This document shows positions 5,639 to 10,846 of a stretch of 10,846 nucleotides of DNA, piece by piece. The stretch's first letter is position 1. Each line of letters begins with the position of its first letter. The translations under genes were made by a program, and so were the position numbers. The stretch is from an uncultured Collinsella sp. (lineage in GTDB: Bacteria; Actinomycetota; Coriobacteriia; Coriobacteriales; Coriobacteriaceae): positions 1 to 10,846 of the forward strand of contig URJD01000044.1 in assembly GCA_900548075.1 (NCBI GenBank), written 5' to 3'. Below the pieces are notes generated by a model. That model was not told the DNA's origin. It worked only from the letters and a program-made list of their open reading frames with translations, and ran no database searches.

Positions 5639-7120
5639 ATGCGCCAGGGTTTCGACAACGCGAAGTATATCGAGCTGCAGGCTGCTCACATTAAGGAGCG
5701 CATCTCGCAGTTTGGTGGCAAGCTCTATTTGGAGTTTGGCGGTAAGCTGTTCGATGACTATCATGCGAGCCGCGTGCTGCCGGGTTTTGAACCGGACAGC
5801 AAGTTCCGCATGCTCAAGAGCATCGCCGACGATGTCGAGGTTATCATCGCGATCAACGCGAACCACATCGAGAAAAACAAGGCTCGTGGTGACCTTGGCA
5901 TTACCTATGACGAGGATGTGCTGCGCCTGGTTGACCTGTTTCGCGGCAACGGCTTTGCCGTCGCGGCCGTGGTCATCACCCAGTACGCCGGCCAGCCCGC
6001 TGCCGATGTGTTCCGCAACCGCCTGAACGCGCTCGGTATTCCCGCCAAGCTGCACTATCCCATCGAGGGGTATCCGCACGATGTCGATCTGATCGTGTCC
6101 GACGATGGCTATGGCAAGAACGAGTTTGTCGAGACCACCCGACCGCTCGTTGTGGTCACTGCCCCCGGTCCTGGCTCGGGCAAGCTTGCCACCTGCCTGT
6201 CTCAGCTCTATCACGAGCACAAGCATGGCACGGCCGCCGGCTATGCCAAATTCGAGACCTTCCCGGTTTGGAATCTGCCCCTTACGCATCCGGTCAATAT
6301 TGCCTACGAGGCCGCCACGGCAGACCTCGATGACGCCAACATCATCGACTCCTTCCACCTGGAGGCCTATAACAAGACCACGGTCAACTACAACCGCGAC
6401 GTCGAGGCCTTCCCGGTAGTCCGTGCCCTGATGGAAAAGATCCTGGGCAAGAGCCCCTACCAGAGCCCTACGGACATGGGCGTCAATATGGTCGGCTTTG
6501 CCATCACCGATGACGATGCCTGCCGCGACGCTTCCAAGATGGAGATCGTCCGCCGCTACTTTACCGCGGTCGAAAATGTGCGCCGTACCGGCGTGGGCGA
6601 TGAGCAAGTCGACCGTCTCAAGATTATTATGAAGAAAGCCGGCATCGATAAGAACTACTCACCGGCGCGCTCGGCGGCCCTCACTAGGGAGCAGCTGACG
6701 GGTGGTCCCGTGGGTGCCATGGTCATGCCCGATGGCTCCGTGGTGACCGGTAAGACCTCCACGCGCCTGGGCGCCGCAAGTTCGCTCATTATGAACGCCC
6801 TTAAGCATGTCTCGGGCGTCGACCTTGAGCTCGAGGTCATTAGCGATGAGGCGATCGAGCCCATCAGCAAGCTCAAGACGCATTTCCTGGGCAGCAAAAA
6901 CCCGCGCCTCCACACCGACGAGACGCTTATGGCGCTGTCGATCACCTCGGCCACGAGTGAGACGGCCGCTCGCGTCCTTTCGGGCCTGGAGCAGCTGCGC
7001 GGCTGCGATGCCTTCTTTAGCGTGATTATCTCGCCGACGGACGAGACGGTACTGCGCAAACTGGGTATCAACGTGTGCTGCGAGCCCAAGTTTGAGCGCC
7101 GCGGTTTCTTCCATCGCTAA
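5639..7120 (+). CDS. DUF1846 (UPF0371) family protein of unknown function
   Basis: This 493-residue, probably cytoplasmic protein resembles the widely distributed DUF1846/UPF0371 family at full length. It opens with the characteristic GFDNAKYIELQAAHIKER, followed by FGGKLYLEFGGKLFDDYHASRVLPGF (split here: FGGKLYLEFGGK at 25-36, DDYHASRVLPGF at 39-50). A glycine-rich phosphate-loop-like APGPGSGK is at 175-182, YHEHKHG at 191-197, and a second GK motif, VTGKTS, at 369-374. The loop hints at nucleotide or phosphate binding, but no reaction is established that I can name. There is no signal peptide or membrane segment. The start at 5639 follows GGGAG (5628-5632) with a 6-nt gap. The gene stands alone: promoter-like TATAAT upstream, terminator downstream. 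Confidence 0.9.
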   Translation: MRQGFDNAKYIELQAAHIKERISQFGGKLYLEFGGKLFDDYHASRVLPGFEPDSKFRMLKSIADDVEVIIAINANHIEKNKARGDLGITYDEDVLRLVDLFRGNGFAVAAVVITQYAGQPAADVFRNRLNALGIPAKLHYPIEGYPHDVDLIVSDDGYGKNEFVETTRPLVVVTAPGPGSGKLATCLSQLYHEHKHGTAAGYAKFETFPVWNLPLTHPVNIAYEAATADLDDANIIDSFHLEAYNKTTVNYNRDVEAFPVVRALMEKILGKSPYQSPTDMGVNMVGFAITDDDACRDASKMEIVRRYFTAVENVRRTGVGDEQVDRLKIIMKKAGIDKNYSPARSAALTREQLTGGPVGAMVMPDGSVVTGKTSTRLGAASSLIMNALKHVSGVDLELEVISDEAIEPISKLKTHFLGSKNPRLHTDETLMALSITSATSETAARVLSGLEQLRGCDAFFSVIISPTDETVLRKLGINVCCEPKFERRGFFHR

Positions 7121-7154
7121 GTTTGAAGCACCGCGGTAATTGCATTGCATTTTG

Positions 7155-7187
7155 GCCGTATCGGGTTAGCGCCCGGTACGGCTTTTT
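7155..7187 (+). terminator. Terminator after the DUF1846 gene
   Basis: An 11-bp stem with one G-T pair, GCCGTATCGGG (7155-7165) with CCCGGTACGGC (7172-7182), has a 6-nt loop and is followed by five T. Confidence 0.9.
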
Positions 7188-7253
7188 GATCAATAAAGCG
7201 TCTATTTCGGCGAAAAATAGCTGTTTACCTGCCTAGAAACAATTTGAGCGGTA

Positions 7254-7259
7254 TACAAT
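7254..7259 (+). promoter_or_regulatory. Possible -10 box upstream of the winged-helix gene
   Basis: TACAAT (within TATACAAT, 7252-7259) sits between CGGT and ACCG, which form a short dyad (7249-7264). No good -35 is visible. The leader would be about 110 nt and would contain a 17-codon open frame. Confidence 0.3.
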
Positions 7260-7376
7260 AACCGTAACTATTTCATCCTTAGCGGGATGCCGCATGATGG
7301 ATATTACCTGTCATCGTGAGGTGTGTCGGTCGCGCACGGCGCGTTAGATGCTCGTGCTCGGTTTGAGGAGGCTGCT

Positions 7377-7715
7377 ATGGCGGGCAAGGGTCGTGCGAGT
7401 GTCAACGATATGAAGCGTGTCGAGGTGCTGGTGTTGATGGAGATCGACCAGCAAACCGAAGACAATGGCGGGCCGTATGGTTTCTCGCGCAAAACGCTTG
7501 CCGAGCGCGTGGGGGTTTCGCCGTATCGTGCCCGCGCCGCAATCGATCGCTTGGATTCCGAAGGCATGATTGATGTCGTCTCGCGTTATAGCGACGACGG
7601 CGGTCAGCTTGCAAATGGCATTTGCCTCACCGAACGTGGCGAGTGGTATCTTGAGGGCGTCCGTACCGGCATGCTCGTTCAAGAAATGCTTGAGGACGAG
7701 GTTGCTGATCGATAG
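7377..7715 (+). CDS. Small winged-helix DNA-binding protein
   Basis: The product is a 112-residue basic-start protein. An N-terminal helix (10-25) is followed by a helix-turn-helix at about 36-64 (FSRKTLAERVGVSPYRARAA, then IDRLDSEG), then a wing, IDVVSRYSDDGGQLANGICLT (65-85, written here as IDVVSRYSDD at 65-74), and an acidic C-terminal helix. This order fits the MarR/GntR-like winged-helix fold; I cannot name a family or a ligand, and no effector domain is present. It may be a transcription factor acting on itself or on neighbours. The ATG at 7377 is favoured by GAGGAGG (7365-7371) with a 5-nt gap; an earlier in-frame GTG at 7323 lacks one. Its own terminator separates it from pyrG. Confidence 0.8.
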   Translation: MAGKGRASVNDMKRVEVLVLMEIDQQTEDNGGPYGFSRKTLAERVGVSPYRARAAIDRLDSEGMIDVVSRYSDDGGQLANGICLTERGEWYLEGVRTGMLVQEMLEDEVADR

Positions 7716-7739
7716 CAGCATGTAACCCTTGCCATAGCG

Positions 7740-7772
7740 ACGCCGCCTGGGAAACCGGGCGGCGTTTTGTTT
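7740..7772 (+). terminator. Terminator after the winged-helix gene
   Basis: An 11-bp stem with one T-G pair, ACGCCGCCTGG (7740-7750) with CCGGGCGGCGT (7755-7765), has a GAAA tetraloop and is followed by TTTGTTT. Confidence 0.88.
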
Positions 7773-7806
7773 CAAGATTGAGAAATGCAATCGCACGCGA
7801 GAAAAA

Positions 7807-7838
7807 TTGCGGACGGTCCGCGGCGCGAGTATTACAAT
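7807..7838 (+). promoter_or_regulatory. Putative pyrG promoter with overlapping dyad
   Basis: TACAAT (7833-7838) is a good -10. The best -35-like element is TTGCGG (7807-7812), at a long 20-bp spacing. A perfect dyad, GCGGAC-G-GTCCGC (7809-7821), overlaps the -35 and could be an operator. The leader would be about 50 nt, with no terminator between promoter and pyrG. Confidence 0.4.
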
Positions 7839-7893
7839 GAAGACCCGTAAGATGTGGATAAACAACTTCTACGGGAAGCGCAGGTAACTCAAT

Positions 7894-9555
7894 ATGACCA
7901 AGCATGTGTTCGTAACCGGTGGCGTGGTTTCGTCTCTGGGCAAGGGTATCACCGCGGCCTCGCTGGGCCGTCTGCTCAAGTCGCGTGGCTACAAAGTAAC
8001 GATGCAGAAGGCCGACCCGTATCTGAACGTCGACCCCGGTACCATGAGCCCGTTCCAGCATGGTGAGGTCTTTGTAACCGAGGATGGTTACGAGTCCGAC
8101 CTGGACCTGGGTCATTACGAGCGCTTTATTGATGAGAACCTGACCCGCGATTCCAACTTTACGACCGGCGCCATCTATAAGAGCTTGATCGCCCGCGAGC
8201 GTCGCGGCGACTTTTTGGGCGGTACCGTGCAGGTGATTCCTCACGTCACCAATGCCATTAAGGACAAGTTCCGCCGCATCGAGGAGCAGACCGGCTCCGA
8301 TGTAGTCATCACCGAGCTGGGCGGCACGATCGGCGACATCGAGTCCCAACCGTTTGTCGAGGCCATCCGTCAGTACCGCAAGGAGGCCGGCCCCGAGAAC
8401 GTCTGCTACATCCACGTGTCGCTCGTTCCCTATATCGCCGCCGCCCACGAGGTCAAGACCAAGCCCACACAGCATTCCGTCAAGGAGCTCCGCAGCTTTG
8501 GCATCCAGCCCGATATCATCGTGCTGCGCTCCGACCACCATATCGATGACGCTATCCGCGGAAAGATCGCAAGCTTCTGCGACGTCGACACCGATTGTGT
8601 CTTTACCAACGAGGACTGCGCGAGCATTTACGATGTTCCGCAGCTGCTTGCCGAGCAGGACTTTGACCTGCGCATTTGCGAGCGCCTGGGTTTGGACCCG
8701 CGTGAGCGCGACATGAGCGAGTGGAACGAGTTCCTGCGCAAACAGAATCACGCCAACCATCACGCCGACAAGGTGAAGATCGCCGTCGTGGGTAAGTACA
8801 CGCAGCTGCCCGATGCGTACCTGTCGGTTATCGAGGCCCTGCACCATGCGGGCGTCTTCTACGATCGCCATGTGGACGTCCAATTGGTCGACGGCGAGAG
8901 CCTCGACGAGCAGAATGTCTCCGAGGTTCTGGGCGATGCCTCGGGCATCCTGGTTCCCGGCGGCTTTGGCAAGCGCGCCCTGGAGGGCAAAATCCTCGCG
9001 GCCGAGTTTGCCCGTGAGCACAAGATTCCATATCTGGGCATTTGCCTGGGTATGCAGGTCGCCGTGTGCGAGTTCGCCCGCAATGTCGTTGGCCTTGCCG
9101 GTGCCAGCTCCTCCGAGTTTGATCCGGACGGTCCGTATAGCGTCATCGATCTGATGAGCTCGCAGGAGGACGTGACCGAGAAGGGCGGCACCATGCGCCT
9201 GGGCGCCTATCCGTGCAAGCTCGCCGCCGATACTCTTGCTCGCGAGGCATATGGCGAGGAACTCGTCTACGAGCGTCACCGTCACCGCTTTGAGTTCAAC
9301 AACGCCTTCCGCGACCAGCTCGAGGACGCCGGTTTGGTTATCTCGGGTCTGTCGCCTGACGAGCGCTTGGTCGAGATGGTCGAGCTGCCGCGCGACGTGC
9401 ATCCGTGGTATGTGGCAACCCAGGCTCATCCCGAGTTCAAGAGCCGCCCGACCAACCCGCAGCCGCTGTTCCGCGAGTTCGTGCGCGCTTCGATCGGCCA
9501 GCACGAGGGTGTCGACCGTCTGCAGGTGACGCCCATGAACCTCGCTACGGACTAA
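7894..9555 (+). CDS. pyrG: CTP synthase (glutamine hydrolysing)
   Basis: CTP synthase makes CTP from UTP, ATP and glutamine, the last step of de novo pyrimidine nucleotide synthesis; it is cytoplasmic and acts as a tetramer. The product is 553 residues, close to the family norm. The N-terminal synthase domain (about 1-270) shows the phosphate loop VTGGVVSSLGKGI (7-19), DPYLNVDPGTMSPFQHGEVF (41-60) and KTKPTQHSV (188-196). The C-terminal glutamine amidotransferase domain (about 294-535) shows GILVPGGFG (351-359), the nucleophile in GICLGMQ (Cys384) and the His512/Glu514 pair in ATQAHPEF. All key residues are intact. The ATG at 7894 gives the conserved MTKHVFVTGG start; its ribosome site is weak (AGG at 7882-7884). 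xerD begins 2 nt after the stop. Confidence 0.98.
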   Translation: MTKHVFVTGGVVSSLGKGITAASLGRLLKSRGYKVTMQKADPYLNVDPGTMSPFQHGEVFVTEDGYESDLDLGHYERFIDENLTRDSNFTTGAIYKSLIARERRGDFLGGTVQVIPHVTNAIKDKFRRIEEQTGSDVVITELGGTIGDIESQPFVEAIRQYRKEAGPENVCYIHVSLVPYIAAAHEVKTKPTQHSVKELRSFGIQPDIIVLRSDHHIDDAIRGKIASFCDVDTDCVFTNEDCASIYDVPQLLAEQDFDLRICERLGLDPRERDMSEWNEFLRKQNHANHHADKVKIAVVGKYTQLPDAYLSVIEALHHAGVFYDRHVDVQLVDGESLDEQNVSEVLGDASGILVPGGFGKRALEGKILAAEFAREHKIPYLGICLGMQVAVCEFARNVVGLAGASSSEFDPDGPYSVIDLMSSQEDVTEKGGTMRLGAYPCKLAADTLAREAYGEELVYERHRHRFEFNNAFRDQLEDAGLVISGLSPDERLVEMVELPRDVHPWYVATQAHPEFKSRPTNPQPLFREFVRASIGQHEGVDRLQVTPMNLATD

Positions 9556-9557
9556 GG

Positions 9558-10499
9558 GTGCCGGCGAATAAGGAATATACCGAAGCCACTCCCTCGTCGC
9601 TCGCCGTGGCGGCGGGGGAGTATCTCGATTACCTCGGGGTCGAGCGGGGTTTGGCGCGCAACACGATTGCGGCCTATCGTCGTGACCTGACGACGTACTG
9701 CGCCTATCTGGAGCGGGCGGGTATTGTGTCTTTTGAAGAGGTGACCCGTCAGGTTGTGGAGGGCTTTGTCGCCGACCGTCGCGATGGGGGCTATTCCGAT
9801 GCCTCGGTGGAGCGTGCGCTTGCGGCCGTGAAGGGCTTGCATGCCTTTTTGGTGCGCGATGGGGCTGTGGCCCAAAACCCGACGGCGGCGTTGCGCCTGC
9901 CTAAAAAGGCTGAGCGTTTGCCGGAGTATCTATCGGTGGAGGATGTCTCGGCACTGCTCGATCAAGACTTCCCCGAGGGCGAGATGGGCTTGCGCGACCA
10001 TGCCATCTTGGAAGTGCTCTACGGATGCGGTTTGCGTGTGAGCGAGTTGGTGGGGCTCGATGTGGGCGATATCCATATTGACGATGGCTTTGTACTCGTT
10101 CGCGGTAAGGGCTCAAAGGAACGCCTGTCCCCGCTGGTGGGAAGCGCGGCGCGAGCCCTGACGCTCTATGTAACCGAGGGGCGTTCTCGCTTGGCGGCCC
10201 ATGCCCGCGGAACCGAGACCTCGGCGGTCTTTTTAAATAAGAACGGCCGCCGTCTGTCGCGCCAGGGCATCCATGCCATCTGTGAGCGCTATGGGCGCCA
10301 GGTGGGGCTGGTGGGACTCCATCCCCATACGCTGCGTCACTCCTTTGCCACCCATATGCTTGCGGGCGGCGCAGACCTCCGTGTGCTACAGGAGATCTTG
10401 GGGCATTCCGATATATCGACCACGCAGATCTACACGCATGTCGATCGTACGCAGCTTACCGAGGTCTATCTGGCGGCGCACCCGCTGGCACATCGTTAA
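9558..10499 (+). CDS. xerD: Tyrosine recombinase XerD-like
   Basis: XerC/XerD recombinases resolve chromosome dimers by site-specific exchange at dif. The product is 313 residues: an N-terminal core-binding domain (about 13-105; EYLDYLGVERGLARNTIAAY at 21-40) and a catalytic domain with the complete set Arg160 (GCGLRVSEL), Lys184 (GKGSKER), His257 and Arg260 (HPHTLRHSF), His283 (LGHSDIST) and nucleophile Tyr292 (IYTHV). The GTG at 9558 gives the MPANKEY start and lies 2 nt after the pyrG stop without its own good ribosome site, so translation is probably coupled to pyrG. The frame stays open far upstream inside pyrG, but that part is a shadow. XerD is preferred over XerC or a phage integrase because of the housekeeping context (pyrG-xerD neighbourhood known in actinobacteria) and motif wording. 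Confidence 0.93.
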   Translation: MPANKEYTEATPSSLAVAAGEYLDYLGVERGLARNTIAAYRRDLTTYCAYLERAGIVSFEEVTRQVVEGFVADRRDGGYSDASVERALAAVKGLHAFLVRDGAVAQNPTAALRLPKKAERLPEYLSVEDVSALLDQDFPEGEMGLRDHAILEVLYGCGLRVSELVGLDVGDIHIDDGFVLVRGKGSKERLSPLVGSAARALTLYVTEGRSRLAAHARGTETSAVFLNKNGRRLSRQGIHAICERYGRQVGLVGLHPHTLRHSFATHMLAGGADLRVLQEILGHSDISTTQIYTHVDRTQLTEVYLAAHPLAHR

Positions 10500-10530
10500 C
10501 ACATCGCTGATCTGCAAATTCACAGGTATT

Positions 10531-10602
10531 TGGGGACGGGCTCCAGATTGCCGCGGCGTGCTTTTGCGCGCGCAGGGGCAATCTGGGGCTCGTCCCATTT
10601 TT
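10531..10602 (+). terminator. Long hairpin terminator after xerD, possibly a dispersed palindromic repeat
   Basis: A 20-bp stem with two G-T pairs (10533-10552 with 10577-10596) carries an inner stem, GCGTGC-TTTT-GCGCGC (10556-10571), and is followed by ATTTTT. It lies about 30 nt after the xerD stop. The stem is much longer than needed, and its outer sequence TTTGGGGACGGG resembles GGGGACGG-type repeats that many genomes carry in several copies. Confidence 0.75.
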
Positions 10603-10762
10603 CGCCACTTGTCATCGCGGTGGTGGGCCGAATGTGCCTTGGGTGGGGGAGTTTGGGGGCGATGTGAACGGCATGTAAAGGGACGCAAAAATCGCCTCAA
10701 GGTCAACTTGAAGGTTGAGGTTGAAAGGCGGGGTGCCACAGGTGGCATCCCGCCGTTGCTGT
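10603..10762. other. Intergenic region with a dyad and a hairpin
   Basis: There is no convincing gene. It is G-rich at 10639-10661. A dyad, TCAAG-N5-CTTGA (10697-10711), lies next to GGTTGAGGTTGAAAGG. A 12-bp hairpin with one G-T pair, GGCGGGGTGCCA (10727-10738) with TGGCATCCCGCC (10743-10754), has a CAGG loop and no T-run. Confidence 0.5.
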
Positions 10763-10764
10763 AA

Positions 10765-10780
10765 ACACAACATATTGTGT
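10765..10780. promoter_or_regulatory. NrdR box (first copy)
   Basis: ACACAACATATTGTGT matches the known NrdR-box consensus acaCwAtATaTwGtgt at 15 of 16 positions. It is the core of a perfect 8-bp-arm dyad, AAACACAA-CATA-TTGTGTTT (10763-10782). NrdR represses ribonucleotide reductase genes in response to nucleotide state. Confidence 0.65.
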
Positions 10781-10783
10781 TTT

Positions 10784-10797
10784 CGAACATATGCTTG
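10784..10797. promoter_or_regulatory. LexA (SOS) box-like site
   Basis: CGAACATATGCTTG matches the Gram-positive LexA consensus CGAACRNRYGTTYG at 13 of 14 positions; the mismatch is in the right half. It sits between the two NrdR-like sites. Confidence 0.35.
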
Positions 10798-10805
10798 GGG
10801 GTGTT

Positions 10806-10821
10806 TTGCAATATATGGTGG
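10806..10821. promoter_or_regulatory. Possible second, weaker NrdR box
   Basis: The core CAATATATGGTG keeps most central consensus positions (about 11 of 16 overall). It begins 41 bp after the first box, four helical turns, which fits the tandem face-of-helix arrangement known for NrdR. Confidence 0.4.
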
Positions 10822-10846
10822 GTGGAGTGGTGGGGTGGGGTGGGGG
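10819..10846 (+). promoter_or_regulatory. TGGG-repeat array, possible MraZ-binding region
   Basis: TGGG occurs at 10819, 10831, 10836 and 10841, the last three as tandem TGGGG pentamers. MraZ binds TGGGN repeats with 10-bp periodicity just upstream of mraZ, the first gene of the division and cell wall cluster. The window ends here, so the gene is not seen. The run could also form a G-quadruplex. Confidence 0.35.

Noticed and set aside
7627..9504. Minus-strand open frame of 625 codons opposite pyrG
   Set aside because: Shadow of the biased codon use of pyrG; no recognisable protein and it runs over the winged-helix gene's end and terminator.
10386..10811. Frames of 141-163 codons on either strand over the xerD end and downstream region
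   Set aside because: They cross the terminator and overlap xerD out of frame; Arg/Pro-rich products without motifs.

Overview
The window looks like chromosomal DNA from a high-GC, anaerobic actinobacterium of the class Coriobacteriia, most like Collinsella. This is inferred from protein character, strong G/C-ending codon bias in the arc genes, the actinobacterial pyrG-xerD neighbourhood, and an arginine deiminase cluster with a YfcC-type carrier. No 16S or marker search was possible. Every convincing gene lies on the + strand. I see no tRNA, rRNA, CRISPR array, transposase or phage gene.

Layout. 1-257 is the 3' end of recR, closed by a long hairpin. 332-1101 has no convincing gene: first several hairpins and a strong terminator (a possible small RNA), then an AT-rich stretch full of TGCAT dyads, then the arcA leader. 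1102-5104 is an arginine catabolism cluster: arcA (arginine deiminase), arcB (catabolic ornithine carbamoyltransferase) and a YfcC/DcuC-family carrier, probably the arginine/ornithine antiporter. Folded intergenic RNA separates the genes and a terminator follows arcB. Carbamate kinase (arcC), which would harvest ATP, is absent here. 5105-5638 is non-coding and unusually palindromic: a tandem 11-bp repeat, a terminator and three further inverted-repeat modules. 5639-7120 encodes a DUF1846 (UPF0371) protein of unknown function. 7377-7715 encodes a 112-residue winged-helix protein. 7894-10499 is pyrG (CTP synthase) followed 2 nt later by xerD (tyrosine recombinase). 10500-10846 holds a long hairpin terminator and, at the right edge, a dense promoter-like region with NrdR-box, LexA-box-like and TGGGG-repeat motifs that must control a gene just beyond the window.

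How the parts work together. ArcA converts arginine to citrulline plus ammonia, ArcB splits citrulline into ornithine and carbamoyl phosphate, and the carrier would exchange ornithine for arginine. RecR, CTP synthase and XerD are housekeeping functions (recombinational repair, nucleotide supply, chromosome dimer resolution). The most interesting material is non-coding: the palindromic modules at 5246-5529 and the layered regulatory motifs at 10763-10846.
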